64,000 nucleotides of DNA from an uncultured delta proteobacterium (GCA_900079685.1 LT599018.1:1831528-1895527); one strand, 5' to 3'; shown: positions 25,390-34,532, counted from the stretch's first letter. Program-made: numbers and translations. The notes: generated from the sequence alone by a model not told the origin.

Positions 25390-25845
25390 TTATTGTATCG
25401 GCGTCAAATCCGCCGTGCGCAATTTCAGTTTTGTCGGCCCTTTTATGTCCGTCTGGGGGGCTTGAATGCCGATCTTCGCCGCATGGTTGATAAGAATCGG
25501 CCCGGTCAGGCTGAGCACGGTTTCCTCCGGCCTGCCCGGCGGGATGGCAACGGTCACCAGCACCGCGAGATCGTCCCGTTTTTCAACTTGCAGCATTTTC
25601 TGCTCCGCATCCCCGAGCTTGAGGGTATAGTCGGGCAAAAACCCGTACGGGTCTGCGACAAGAAGACCCAGCCCCGGCTCGTCCATGCTCTGCAGCACCA
25701 GAAAGGGCGCGTCCGGCCTGATCTGCAACAGGGTGAATTCCTTGCGGTCTTCAAAACCGATAATCCCGCGCGGGAAATGGATGACTTTGTCGAGATCCAC
25801 CGTCTGCCGCCCGAGGCGCGTATCTATTTCTTTTCTGTTTTCCAT
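25390..25845 (-). CDS. fliW: Flagellar assembly factor FliW (CsrA antagonist)
   Basis: 151 residues with the conserved N-terminal [20 protein letters not shown] and [17 protein letters not shown]. FliW binds both flagellin and CsrA: free flagellin displaces CsrA, which then represses flagellin translation. The gene overlaps csrA by 22 bases, so the two are translationally linked, as in many Desulfovibrio and Bacillus species. Confidence 0.93.
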   Translation of the reverse strand: MENRKEIDTRLGRQTVDLDKVIHFPRGIIGFEDRKEFTLLQIRPDAPFLVLQSMDEPGLGLLVADPYGFLPDYTLKLGDAEQKMLQVEKRDDLAVLVTVAIPPGRPEETVLSLTGPILINHAAKIGIQAPQTDIKGPTKLKLRTADLTPIQ

Positions 25846-26060
25846 AACCGCGTCACCGCCAGTAAATCATTGTCACTCGTTTGCATGGCCTGCCTGTTTT
25901 CATCCTTGATACGCTGGTAGACCTCATCCCGGTATACCGTCATATCCCCGGGCACGTCGATGCCGAGTTTAACCTGCTTGCCCTGCACGCTGAAGACGGT
26001 GATCGTGATATCATCGCCCAGGTGCAGGCTTTCGCCAGCTTTTCGTGTCAGTATCAGCAT
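25824..26060 (-). CDS. csrA: Carbon storage regulator CsrA
   Basis: 78 residues. The start [18 protein letters not shown] is the classical CsrA N-terminus; a second ATG 12 bases upstream (26072) would add MDVP and has its ribosome site too close. RNA-binding residues of the [16 protein letters not shown] region and the helix with [10 protein letters not shown] are present. The tail is about 15 residues longer than E. coli CsrA. CsrA binds GGA motifs in mRNA leaders and, with FliW, couples flagellin synthesis to secretion. Confidence 0.93.
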   Translation of the reverse strand: MLILTRKAGESLHLGDDITITVFSVQGKQVKLGIDVPGDMTVYRDEVYQRIKDENRQAMQTSDNDLLAVTRLWKTEKK

Positions 26061-26281
26061 AGGGACATCCATTTCCCTTGCGCGGGCATCCGCGGTTGTA
26101 TTGCTCTCATGCCGCGCGTCCCTTTCCTGGATTGCGCCGCATGCGTTCTGTTGTGCCTCTCGATATATCGCCGCGCCGAAAAGCGTGGTTTTCGGCTTGC
26201 TCCGCCGCCTTTCGGCGGCGCGCCAGGCACAGCCTGGCGGCTAGTGCCATGCCATTCTTCGAGAGGCATGACACTAGCACG
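26061..26281. other. flgL-csrA intergenic region with nested hairpins
   Basis: Between flgL and csrA on the minus strand. It contains several stem-loops: CTAGTGCCATGCC (26241-26253) with GGCATGACACTAG (26264-26276), GCCAGGCACAGCCTGGC (about 26222-26238), and an outer repeat TGCCTCTCGA (about 26153) with TCGAGAGGCA (about 26259). There is no T run, so it is not a standard terminator. It lacks the conserved motifs of the palindrome family in this window, although the design is similar. Confidence 0.45.
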
Positions 26282-27955
26282 TTAAATAAAATTCATCAAA
26301 CTCATCTGCATAATCATGGAAGAGGACTTGAGCACCGTGTTGTACGCCAGCTGCTGCTGGGCGAGTTTGGTCATAAGGGTGATGGTGTCCACATCCTCGA
26401 TGGAGCTGCGCGCGTTGTCCTCGGACAACTCGCGGATGGAGGCGGTTTCAAAGGCGACCGTCAGCCGGTTTTCCCGTCCCCCCACGTCCGCGAGTTTGGT
26501 GGTGACCACTTTCAGGCACTCGGTGAGTTCGTCCATGCAGCGCTGGATGCCGTTCTGGTCGTTGAGCTCGCAATACCCGATGAGCTTGCCCACGGTCTCG
26601 AACAAGTTCGGGTCGGCCGCGCTTTTGGTCGCGGTCACGCCGCCGACGGTCGTTGCGTAATTGGTGAACGGCTCCTGGTACAGGCCGCCGAAAATATCCT
26701 TGCCCACGTTGTTGACCGTGATGGTCTGGGTGCTGGAAATTTCAAAATTGATATCCGCCCGGCGCGGGTGGACCAGAAATTCCTGCCCCCCCTGAAAACC
26801 GTTTGTCGCGGGCGTCGGATACGCGGGCGTGGGGGGATTGATGCTGACATACCCGCCGGGAATGGCGAGTTGCGCCGTGTGCACGGGCGGGGTACCGCCC
26901 TTTGCCGGCGCCGTGGCCTTGATCCAGTTGGAGCCGTTATCCAGGCTGTATTCGTATTCAATGGTGTTGCCGTCGTTGGACTTGACGCGCACGGAAACGT
27001 CGCGGGCGAAGCTGCCTTCCCCTTTCAGGCCGGTGACGGACGCGCCGTACTGCTGGGTGGTCTGGGTATCGTGGTCGTCGCCCTTGTAAATGGCCGTCGG
27101 CCGCACGGAAAGCCAGGTGCCGCCGGCGCTTTCCTTGGAGGAGTAATCTATGCCATTGACGTCCGTCATATCCGTGGTCACACCGACCACTTGGGGCCAG
27201 GTGCCGTTATAGTCCTTCAGGACGGGTTCGATCATCGCGCCGCCGCAATCCATGAGGCCGGCGGTATTGTACAGGCCGGCATACTTGGGGTCCTCAAAGG
27301 TCCCGGTCGTCCAGCTGCCCTGCTGCCAGGTCTTACCACCGTCTTTCGAGTAAATAAACGCCGGCTGGTTGTCCAGGGTGCCGGATTCCGTAAACTGAAT
27401 CTGCACCGAGGAACTGGTGCCGCCCGTCGTGACGAAATCGACGCTCCGGTTGAGGTCAATGTACGTGCCGGGGGTCGCGGGGTCCTCATACTGGTGGCTG
27501 GTGACGGCCAGGCTTTCCACATAGGCCGCATTTTCCACCTTATGGCCCGCGAAAATATGCTGGCCGTTATATTCCGTGTTGGCAACATTCAGGAGCTCGC
27601 CGAAAAGGGCGCGGAGCTGCGTTGCGACCTGCTGGCGGTTGTCCGCGTTCACGGTGCTGGTGGCGCCTTGCAGGTCAAGGGCCTTGATTTTGGAAATGAT
27701 GTCGGAAACCTGCATCAGACCGTGGTCCGCCAGGTTGAGCCAGCCCGTGGCTTCGCTGATATTGGCCTTGTTGCGGTCGATATTGCTGAGCGACTCGCGG
27801 TACATCATGACGCGGGCCATGTTCGCGGGGTCGTCGGACGGCCGGTTGATCTTCTTGCCCGTGGAACCCTGGTTGTTGGAGTCCATCAACCCGGACAAGG
27901 AGTTGTTCATTTCACAGATATATTGCGAGAACATCTGGCGTTGGGAAACACGCAT
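26282..27955 (-). CDS. flgL: Flagellar hook-filament junction protein FlgL
   Basis: 557 residues, much longer than the 317 of E. coli FlgL. The flagellin-like N-terminal coiled coil (SQYICEMNNSLSGLMDSNNQ, KINRPSDDPANMARVMMYRE, AEINRNKAN region) and C-terminal coil (SSIEDVDTITLMTKLAQQQ, YNTVLKSSSMIMQMSLMNFI) are typical. The extra length is a central outer domain of about 250 residues with a mixed beta composition, exposed on the junction surface. It is encoded just after flgK with an 18-base gap. Confidence 0.93.
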   Translation of the reverse strand: MRVSQRQMFSQYICEMNNSLSGLMDSNNQGSTGKKINRPSDDPANMARVMMYRESLSNIDRNKANISEATGWLNLADHGLMQVSDIISKIKALDLQGATSTVNADNRQQVATQLRALFGELLNVANTEYNGQHIFAGHKVENAAYVESLAVTSHQYEDPATPGTYIDLNRSVDFVTTGGTSSSVQIQFTESGTLDNQPAFIYSKDGGKTWQQGSWTTGTFEDPKYAGLYNTAGLMDCGGAMIEPVLKDYNGTWPQVVGVTTDMTDVNGIDYSSKESAGGTWLSVRPTAIYKGDDHDTQTTQQYGASVTGLKGEGSFARDVSVRVKSNDGNTIEYEYSLDNGSNWIKATAPAKGGTPPVHTAQLAIPGGYVSINPPTPAYPTPATNGFQGGQEFLVHPRRADINFEISSTQTITVNNVGKDIFGGLYQEPFTNYATTVGGVTATKSAADPNLFETVGKLIGYCELNDQNGIQRCMDELTECLKVVTTKLADVGGRENRLTVAFETASIRELSEDNARSSIEDVDTITLMTKLAQQQLAYNTVLKSSSMIMQMSLMNFI

Positions 27956-27973
27956 AACGCACCTCTCTCGGTA

Positions 27974-30205
27974 TTACTGCTTCAGCCCGATGACGGTCTG
28001 CAGCATCTCGTCGGCGGTGGTAATCAGTTTTGCCGCCGCCTTGTAAGAATTCTGGAACTTGACCAGGTTGGTCATTTCCTCGTCCAGGCTCACGCCCGCG
28101 TTGGAATCCTGCTGGTTGCGCAGGTCCCCGGCCATGGTGCCGTACATCGTGGCATTGTACTTGGCGGTCTGGGTATCCGCGCCGACCTTGGTGACGTAGC
28201 TGGAATAGTAGGACAGCATCGTCTGCTCGGTCTTTTTGCCGGTTCCGTTTTCCGTGATGGACACCTTCTTGGTGGCGAGCTGGGATATTTCCAGAGCCGT
28301 CAGGGTGTCGCCGGAGTTCCCTTCGCCCCCGCCGTTGATGGCGGCGGCGTTAATCAGGTTGAGGTTCCGGACGATGTCCGCGTTCACGGAAAAATCGGCC
28401 GCCGAATCTCCCTTGAAGAAGGTGTTGACGCCGAGCCCCGCCAGCACGCCGGTGGTGTCGTCCATGAAACCGAAGCCGCCGTTCAGGCTGTTCAGGTCAA
28501 GCTTGCCGTCGGTGACGGAGGCGGAAAAACTCACCCCGCTCCCGGCGAGCTTCGTCGCGGCCTCGGCGTTGATTGCGTCCGTCAGATCCTGGAGACTGCC
28601 GGTCGTGGGGTCAAAGGTGACTTCCAGCACGATATGTTTGTTGGCGGTATCCAGAAGCGGCTTGCCGTCCACATCGAACATGGCCACGGAGAGCGTGCCC
28701 GCCTGCATCTTGTCCCCGAAGGTCAGGCCGGAATAGGGGCTGCTCAGGGGCACGGTGCCGTTTTGGACCTGGTAGTCGCCGAGGATGCTGTTGCGCGCCC
28801 CAAGGCCGAACCCCTGGCTGTGGATGCGGTTCACTTCCCAGGACAGGGTGTTGGCGAAGGTATCCAGCTTGTCGAGGTAGCCGCCGAGCAGGTGGTCGCG
28901 GAACTCGAAATAGGCGCCCAACGTCCCGCCGGTCGTGCGGCGGGGGTTTTCCGAGCCGTCCGCCATGCGCATCGGCGTAATGTTGACGCGTTCCTCGCCC
29001 GTGGGGCGCTTCCAGTAAAGGCCGGACTTGGGCACGATTTCGAATTTGTCCGAGTCCGCGTAAACCGGCACGGTCGGGTCTGTGCTGGGGTCGCCCTTGG
29101 CCACGAGGTTGCCCTGGCCGCTGTCGAACCAGATCTTTATGCCGTTGACGTAAGCCGGTTTCGAGCTGTCGTTGGCTTCATATTCCATGAAGCCTTTTTC
29201 CGCCTGGTCGGCGGGCGACATGGCGTTGACCTGCGCCTCGGTACGGTAGGCGCCGTCCTTGCACTGCCAGGTGTTGCCGGAATCGAGGGAGACCCTGAAC
29301 GTGGCCGTTCCCGCAGCGCCCGCCGTGCCCACGGACCCGCCCTTGACCACCTGCACGGTGTATTCGTAGTGGTCGGAACCCTCGAAATGCACGTCCCCGG
29401 TATAGGTGGACGGGGGAACTTTGGACCGGTAGTCGTTGACTTTCGGGCCGTGGAACTCCAGGTTGAAATGGTTGGTTTCGTCAACCAGGGTCAGGCCGGA
29501 CTTGGTGTTGACCGTGTAATGCCCCTCTCCCCTGTCGATGATGTCGATATCGATGATTTCCGACAGCTGGCGGACCTTCAGGTCGCGCTGGTCGAGCAGG
29601 GCGTTGGGGTTGTTCTGGCCGGGAATGCTGAACTGGTTGATCTGGCCGTTGAGTTCGGCGATTTCCTGCATAAGCTTGTTGGCGCGGTCCACGTCCGTCT
29701 GGATCAGGCCGTCCATCTGCTGCTGCATGTACTTGAGCGTGGCCGACTGCTCGCTCACGAAGGTGGAGAGCGTCTGCGCGTCGGACAGGAGCGCTTCGCG
29801 GCTGGAAATCAGCGTGCCGTTGTTGGACAGCGTCTGCCAGCCTTTGAAAAATTTGTTCAGGGTATTGGCGACGCCGGGAATGGTGTCCGATTCGTACACC
29901 AGGGCGTCGACGTTGCTGAGCATGTTGTACTGCTCGGCCCAGCGGGACGCGTCGGACGATTTGTTGATGTACGCCTTTTCCACGAACCGGTTGAACATAC
30001 GGTAGACTTCCGTCGCGCGGACGCCCTGGCCGATCTGGCCGGGGGACGCGTTGAGCGACGGGTTCGTCTCATACCGGACGCCCTGGCGGGAATACCCTTC
30101 GGTATCCACGTTGGCGATGTTGTTGCCCGTGGTCTGGATGGAGTTCTGGTGCGCGTAAAGCGCGCCCGCCCCGATGCCGAGAATGGAGTTGATGTTGGAA
30201 GCCAT
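27974..30205 (-). CDS. flgK: Flagellar hook-associated protein FlgK
   Basis: 743 residues (E. coli FlgK is 547). The N-terminus SILGIGAGALYAHQNSIQTT with GNNIANVDTEGYSRQ is the flagellar rod/hook-junction motif. The C-terminal helix ends with MTNLVKFQNSYKAAAKLITT and EMLQTVIGL. The larger size comes from a surface-exposed middle region. Start codon overlaps the flgN stop by one base (TGATG), so translation is coupled. With FlgL it forms the two junction rings between hook and filament. Confidence 0.95.
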   Translation of the reverse strand: MASNINSILGIGAGALYAHQNSIQTTGNNIANVDTEGYSRQGVRYETNPSLNASPGQIGQGVRATEVYRMFNRFVEKAYINKSSDASRWAEQYNMLSNVDALVYESDTIPGVANTLNKFFKGWQTLSNNGTLISSREALLSDAQTLSTFVSEQSATLKYMQQQMDGLIQTDVDRANKLMQEIAELNGQINQFSIPGQNNPNALLDQRDLKVRQLSEIIDIDIIDRGEGHYTVNTKSGLTLVDETNHFNLEFHGPKVNDYRSKVPPSTYTGDVHFEGSDHYEYTVQVVKGGSVGTAGAAGTATFRVSLDSGNTWQCKDGAYRTEAQVNAMSPADQAEKGFMEYEANDSSKPAYVNGIKIWFDSGQGNLVAKGDPSTDPTVPVYADSDKFEIVPKSGLYWKRPTGEERVNITPMRMADGSENPRRTTGGTLGAYFEFRDHLLGGYLDKLDTFANTLSWEVNRIHSQGFGLGARNSILGDYQVQNGTVPLSSPYSGLTFGDKMQAGTLSVAMFDVDGKPLLDTANKHIVLEVTFDPTTGSLQDLTDAINAEAATKLAGSGVSFSASVTDGKLDLNSLNGGFGFMDDTTGVLAGLGVNTFFKGDSAADFSVNADIVRNLNLINAAAINGGGEGNSGDTLTALEISQLATKKVSITENGTGKKTEQTMLSYYSSYVTKVGADTQTAKYNATMYGTMAGDLRNQQDSNAGVSLDEEMTNLVKFQNSYKAAAKLITTADEMLQTVIGLKQ

Positions 30206-30675
30206 CAGGCCCTCCCGCTCAGAATCGACGGCCCGGACCGGTGGGTACGGAACGCGCCCTTCCTGCCGTATACGACGTCACTCTTGGGGGCCACCTGGTC
30301 CTGCAAGTAATCCAGGAGGCCCTGGCTCTGGTCGAGCAGGGCCAGGGAAAGGCGGGTGTTGTGCCCGGCCTGGCGCGCGGACTTCTGCTCGGCATCGTCA
30401 ATGCCCCGCAAAAGCGCCTTGATCGCCGCGCCCTCTTCCGGCTCGAGCATTTCGGCATATTCCGCCAGGCGCGTGTCCTGCATGACGGCTTTCACAGCCA
30501 TGCGCTCGTCCGCCAGCTGGCGCAGCAGTTCATGGATGGAGAATTCCAGGGCGACCACGTCATCGGTGCTGTTTGTCTGCAACAAGGAAAATTCTTCCTC
30601 CAAAAGCTGGAGGAGGAGCTGCATTCCTTTTTCCTGCCGGACAAGATTACCGCGTATTTGTTCGTAACTGGTCAT
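30205..30675 (-). CDS. flgN: Flagellar export chaperone FlgN
   Basis: 156 residues, almost entirely helical and acidic, with LQLLEEEFSLLQTNSTDDVVAL and RGIDDAEQKSARQAGHNTRL. FlgN protects FlgK and FlgL in the cytoplasm before export. Family recognised by size, helical heptads and its place directly before flgK; sequence identity in this family is low. Confidence 0.83.
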   Translation of the reverse strand: MTSYEQIRGNLVRQEKGMQLLLQLLEEEFSLLQTNSTDDVVALEFSIHELLRQLADERMAVKAVMQDTRLAEYAEMLEPEEGAAIKALLRGIDDAEQKSARQAGHNTRLSLALLDQSQGLLDYLQDQVAPKSDVVYGRKGAFRTHRSGPSILSGRA

Positions 30676-30728
30676 GGTCGACTCCTGAATGATCGCTTCC
30701 GCGATGGCGATGTTCCGTCAAAAAACGT

Positions 30729-32219
30729 CTATGCCAGAAGACTTTCCGGGTTTATCGCCAATTCGCCCCGCCGGACTTCAAAATGCATCCGGCTCGCCGT
30801 CTCGGCTGTTCCGGCATCGGTAAACCCGGTGCCCGCCGAAATTTTTGCAATTTCCATGCCTGCCGAAACAGCGTCACCCGGAACGAGGCCGGTCGTCACG
30901 TTGCCGTAATGGCTCGTCAGCCCGTTCGCATGGGCTATGACCAGATGGCCCCGGCCGTCCTTCTCGCCCGCAAAGGCGACGGTTCCGTCCGCCGGCGCGG
31001 TGACCGGGGAGTCCGGCGCGGCGGCGAGCGATACGCCGGTATTCCAGCCGTCATTGCTCTGGCGGCCGTACGAACTCACCACATCGCCCTTCACGGGCCA
31101 GGCGCCGCCAAGCGCGGGACCGCCCAAGGTGGACGCGGGAATGGCGCCCGGCGCTGCCTGGATGCTGTCCGGCGGGGCCTGCACGTTGGAGACGGTCTGA
31201 CCGGCTTCCGGCGCGGCCTGCTCGCCCTGCATGGAAGGAGTTGTCCGGGAGGCTTCCTGTCCCGCCATGGTATTGCCCGGCGCCGTCCGGACGCTTTCCG
31301 CCGCCGCGCTTACCGCCGGAGCGGCTTGCACGTTCCGCGCGGCCTGCGTGGAGGCCGCCGCGTTCGGTTGCGCCGCCATAACGTCCGGCCGGACGCCCGG
31401 CTGAGCGCCCGGCTGCATGGTGGCGGGCACGGCCTCAAGGTTCCGCGCGCCCTTGGCCGCCCGTTTGGCATTGCGGGCCGCGTTCCGGCCATTGCCGACG
31501 GCGTTGGAAGGCCGCACCTTGCCCGGCGCGCTGACCCGTTCCGGCAGCGGCACGACGTCAAATTCCCGTTTCGGGGCCGAGTCTTCCTTCATTTTTTCCG
31601 CCAGGACGTTCATGGGGTCGCCTGTTTGCAGGTCGAACATGGGATACGTCGCATTGGCCGGGTCGAGCGAGGGGTCGCGCGAGGCCGCGAGTTCGTCGAG
31701 CGCCACGGTAAGCGGATTTCCCTTGGGTTCTACCGGCACTTCCAGTTCCTCGACCTCGGCGTACAGGTCCAAGGGAGCGGCGGCCGGGGCTTTCGCCACT
31801 TCCGGCTGCGGCGGAGCCGCCGGATCAATGGGCAGCGGCGCGCGCATAAGGCCGGACCCGGTCGTTTTGCTGGCGTTGTGAAGTTTCTGGCCGAGTTGCT
31901 CGTACAGCATGTCCGCAAGGCCTATACCCCCGGCGGACGCCATTTTCTTGGCAAGCTCGACGTCAAACATGGACTGGTACGCTTCCTCATCCTTACTATG
32001 GAGGTAGCCTTCCTTTTTCACGTTTTTGCGCATCTGTTCCCACATTTTCTGCAGGAAGATGGATTCAAACCCTTCGCAGGCCTCGCGCAGTTTCGCTTCT
32101 TCGGACGGCCCGCCGCTGACGCGCTTACGCATGGCGTCAATGGAAAGTTTCTTCTGCACCAGGTCCGATTCGTTGGCCGAATCAAGGGCGGTACGCGGAT
32201 CAACGGGAGCCGACATCAT
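30729..32219 (-). CDS. flgJ: FlgJ-type rod protein with a degenerate LytM/M23 domain
   Basis: 496 residues from the start at 32219, selected by GGAGG nine bases upstream; an in-frame ATG at 32216 is equivalent. Residues about 38-115 form the rod-binding domain (LREACEGFESIFLQKMWEQM, then SMFDVELAKKMAS) seen in FlgJ. A long Ala/Pro/Gln-rich linker follows. The C-terminal 115 residues have the LytM/peptidase M23 fold (WPVKGDVVSSYGRQ, HLVIAHANGLTSHYGNV, MHFEVRRGE) rather than the glucosaminidase domain of enteric FlgJ. Most zinc and catalytic residues are missing: the H-x-x-x-D is replaced by WNTGVS, the YxHL histidine by GN, and the first H of HLH by R; one histidine (MHFEV) remains. So it is probably enzymatically inactive and may act as a scaffold or amidase activator. 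The stop of flgI and this start overlap within two bases. Confidence 0.85.
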   Translation of the reverse strand: MMSAPVDPRTALDSANESDLVQKKLSIDAMRKRVSGGPSEEAKLREACEGFESIFLQKMWEQMRKNVKKEGYLHSKDEEAYQSMFDVELAKKMASAGGIGLADMLYEQLGQKLHNASKTTGSGLMRAPLPIDPAAPPQPEVAKAPAAAPLDLYAEVEELEVPVEPKGNPLTVALDELAASRDPSLDPANATYPMFDLQTGDPMNVLAEKMKEDSAPKREFDVVPLPERVSAPGKVRPSNAVGNGRNAARNAKRAAKGARNLEAVPATMQPGAQPGVRPDVMAAQPNAAASTQAARNVQAAPAVSAAAESVRTAPGNTMAGQEASRTTPSMQGEQAAPEAGQTVSNVQAPPDSIQAAPGAIPASTLGGPALGGAWPVKGDVVSSYGRQSNDGWNTGVSLAAAPDSPVTAPADGTVAFAGEKDGRGHLVIAHANGLTSHYGNVTTGLVPGDAVSAGMEIAKISAGTGFTDAGTAETASRMHFEVRRGELAINPESLLA

Positions 32220-32220
32220 G

Positions 32221-33333
32221 TTAGATAACCTCCAGGGCCGCGTGGAGCGCACCGGCAGCCTTCAGGGACCGCAGGATGGAGATGAGGTCGCGCGGGGTGG
32301 CGCCCAGCGAGTTCAGCCCGTCCACGAGTTCCTGCAGCGTCGCGCCTTCCACGATGTTCAGATTGCGCTGTTCCTCAAGGGTGTTGATGTCCGTGCGCGG
32401 CACGGCCACGGTCGTGCCCTGCCCGAACGGGGCGGGCTGGGAAACGTCCGCGCCTTCGGAAACCACGACCTGGAGGTTGCCATGAGCCACGGCCACGCGG
32501 GATATGCGCACGTCGCGCCCGAGGATGACCGTGCCGGTCTTTTCGTCCACCACCACGCGGGCGGCGGCGTCGGGCATGACTTCGATGTTTTCCAAAGACG
32601 CCATGAGCGGCACGAGGTTGCCCTTAAAGTCCGCCGGAACATTGAGTTCCACGGTGGAAACGTCCGTGGCCCGGGCGAAGTTGCCGCCGAGCGCCGCGTT
32701 GATCCGTTCCGCCACCTGGTTGGTGGTGGAAAAATCCGCCGCGTGCATGGCCAGCGTCAGGTTATCCTGGGTGTTGAACTTGAAGGGGATGCCGCGTTCC
32801 ACGATCGCCCCGCCGGGAATAAGGCCGACAGTCGTAACGTTCTTCTGGGCGGTGGCCGCCGTTCCCCCGACGCTGAAGCCGCCGATGGCGAGCGCGCCTT
32901 GGGCCAGGGCGTAGACGTTGCCGTCGATACCCTTGAGGGGCGTCATGAGCAGCACGCCGCCGAGGAGGCTCGTGGCGTCGCCGAGGGAGGACACGGTCAC
33001 GTCGAGCTTGCTGCCGGGTTTGGAGGACACGGGCATTTTGACCGTGACCATGACCGAGGCCACGTTTTTGGGTTTGAGCTGTTTCTGGCTGACGGAAACG
33101 CCCATGTTCTCCAGCATGTTGACCATGGAGCGCATGGTGAAGGTGGAGTCCTTCTTGTCGCCGGTGCCGTTGAGACCGACCACCAGGCCGTAGCCCACGA
33201 GCTGGTTGTCGCGCACGCCGCTGAAGGTGGCGATATCTTTGATGCGCACGGCCTCGGCCGTGAAGGGCGTCAAGATAACGGCAGCCAACAAAAATGCTGC
33301 AACAAACTGTTTTTTATTGAAATATCGTTTCAT
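32221..33333 (-). CDS. flgI: Flagellar P-ring protein FlgI
   Basis: 370 residues. The start is placed at 33333 where [20 protein letters not shown] forms the signal peptide and GAGG sits upstream; upstream in-frame sequence has no ribosome site. Conserved FlgI blocks: [40 protein letters not shown] and [17 protein letters not shown] at the end. FlgI forms the periplasmic P ring around the rod after Sec export. A sigma-54-like promoter precedes it, so part of the operon can be transcribed from here. Confidence 0.95.
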   Translation of the reverse strand: MKRYFNKKQFVAAFLLAAVILTPFTAEAVRIKDIATFSGVRDNQLVGYGLVVGLNGTGDKKDSTFTMRSMVNMLENMGVSVSQKQLKPKNVASVMVTVKMPVSSKPGSKLDVTVSSLGDATSLLGGVLLMTPLKGIDGNVYALAQGALAIGGFSVGGTAATAQKNVTTVGLIPGGAIVERGIPFKFNTQDNLTLAMHAADFSTTNQVAERINAALGGNFARATDVSTVELNVPADFKGNLVPLMASLENIEVMPDAAARVVVDEKTGTVILGRDVRISRVAVAHGNLQVVVSEGADVSQPAPFGQGTTVAVPRTDINTLEEQRNLNIVEGATLQELVDGLNSLGATPRDLISILRSLKAAGALHAALEVI

Positions 33334-33377
33334 ACCAAACCTCTTTGGTCGAAGTGACTGTTTTCCGATGCGTCTTT

Positions 33378-33393
33378 TGCACAAAGCGGGCCA
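33378..33393 (-). promoter_or_regulatory. Candidate sigma-54 promoter upstream of flgI
   Basis: Read on the minus strand, TGGCCCG-CTTT-GTGCA has GG at -24 and GC at -12 with exactly 10 bases between. It shares an extended sequence with the site before flgF (AAACAAA(A)CTTGGCCCGC). The -12 element is about 45 bases upstream of the flgI start. Confidence 0.65.
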
Positions 33394-33433
33394 AGTTTTG
33401 TTTTTGGGGCTGGGGAGTGGGGAAAAGGAGAGA

Positions 33434-33454
33434 GGAAGGAAGGAAGGAAGGAAG
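33434..33454. repeat. Tetranucleotide repeat (GGAA)5
   Basis: Five consecutive GGAA units plus one G, about 40 bases beyond the sigma-54-like promoter of flgI on its upstream side. Short repeats of this kind can change length by slippage. Its place between element G and the promoter means length changes would alter spacing of any enhancer to the promoter. Confidence 0.8.
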
Positions 33455-33662
33455 AACCTCCCGGTTGTTTGAGTAGGTTGGGAGGGCGGCTACGCCGCCG
33501 AGGTAAGTCGTCTTTGGGTGTAGTTGGTCCGCCTCCGGCGGGGGGACGGGGGGCTACGGCGCCCTTGAACTGGTTGTGCTTACTATTAGGGTAGCGGGTT
33601 TAAACGCTTCTTCATGCGAGTTCCTTCTTCCCCTTCTCCAAAAAACGTTCGGGCAGGAACGG

Positions 33663-33792
33663 GTTTTAAGGGGCGGATTTTTCTCCTGGCAAGGAAGGCG
33701 GGGATTTGGGAACGGGGATAGTACTCTAAGGTACAGCCCCGGTCCCAAATCCCCGCCTGACGCAGCCAGGGGGAAAATACGCCCCTTAAAAC
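33663..33792. repeat. Palindromic element G (130 bp) of the covarying-arm family
   Basis: Arms 33663-33690 and 33765-33792 match at 25 of 28 positions as inverted copies (GTTTTAAGGGGCG block plus ATTTT and CCTGGC). The right arm includes the last codons and stop of flgH (CCG TTT TAA on the minus strand). Inside the left arm is AAGGAAGGCGGGG, inside the right CCTGACGCAG, the family motifs. The centre has TACTCTAAGGTA and a GGGATTTGGGA/TCCCAAATCCC stem. Located inside the flagellar operon between flgH and flgI. Confidence 0.75.
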
Positions 33793-34532
33793 GGCCAGAC
33801 GATATCAAGCAACCGCGTCAACCACCCGGACTTCTGCTTATCCGCAAGCACGCCCTTGCCGTAATAATCGATGCGCGAATCCGCCATCTGCGTGGACAAA
33901 ATGGAGTTATCCGTATCGATATCCCGCTGGCGGATCAACCCGGTGACGACCATATACTGGGTCTCGTCGTTGACCTTGATCTCCCGCGCGCCCTGCACCT
34001 GCATGATGCCGTTGGGCAGCACCTGCACGATGCGCGCGCCCATGGTGGCGGTAACGTAGTTTTCCCGCTTGGTTTCGCCGGTGGCGTTGAGGTCCGAGGT
34101 CGAGGACGTGGACAGCATGGGGCTTGCCCCGACCTTGCCGGAAAGGGGGCCGCCGCCCACGAAGAAGGGCGAAACGGTGCTCGCGCCGAACGCCGCGCTC
34201 ACGGAAAGGTTGTTGGACGTCTCGCGCTCGGATTTGGTGTCCACCTTGCTCTTGGATTTGGACGTTTCCACGATCTTCACCAGTACAATATCGCCCACTT
34301 TCCTGGCCCGGTTGTCGTCGAACAGGTAATGGGATTTCGCCTCGGAAAAGAGCGAACCGGGGTTGGCGTAGCTTTCTTCCGGCTCGGTGTAGGCCTGGGG
34401 GGCTACCATCGGCGGCATGGGGGATGCCTGGCGCGATGCGCCGTTGCACCCGCCGAGGAAAATACCCACAGCCAGAATGCCCGCCAGAGGCAGGGGGGAC
34501 CGTGTCCAATGCGTATGCAGTAAATATTTCAT
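33786..34532 (-). CDS. flgH: Flagellar L-ring lipoprotein FlgH
   Basis: 248 residues. A lipoprotein signal with lipobox LGGC (cysteine about residue 29) is followed by the FlgH pattern SLFSEAKSHYLFDDNRARKVGDI and VLPNGIMQVQGAREI with VTGLIRQRDIDTDNSI and a C-terminal LTRLLDIVWPF. It forms the outer-membrane L ring. Start at 34532 has GGAG in place. The upstream open frame (to 34835) overlaps flgA and is not used. Its stop lies inside palindromic element G. Confidence 0.94.
   Translation of the reverse strand: MKYLLHTHWTRSPLPLAGILAVGIFLGGCNGASRQASPMPPMVAPQAYTEPEESYANPGSLFSEAKSHYLFDDNRARKVGDIVLVKIVETSKSKSKVDTKSERETSNNLSVSAAFGASTVSPFFVGGGPLSGKVGASPMLSTSSTSDLNATGETKRENYVTATMGARIVQVLPNGIMQVQGAREIKVNDETQYMVVTGLIRQRDIDTDNSILSTQMADSRIDYYGKGVLADKQKSGWLTRLLDIVWPF

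Noticed and set aside
26150-26276. Hairpin cluster between flgL and csrA as a further member of the palindrome family
   Set aside because: Outer complementary arms are only 10 bp and neither inner motif (CAAGGAAGG, CTGACGCAG) is present.
26078-30310. 1410-residue open frame on the plus strand across flgL and flgK
   Set aside because: Antisense to two clear flagellar genes; composition is antisense-like and no domain is seen.
30729-32219. FlgJ with a glucosaminidase domain as in enterobacteria
   Set aside because: The C-terminal part has LytM/M23 fold features, not the glucosaminidase pattern.
33378-33393. Reading the flgI upstream box as part of palindromic element G
   Set aside because: It is 270 bases away from the nearest arm and matches the sigma-54 spacing, so it is treated separately.
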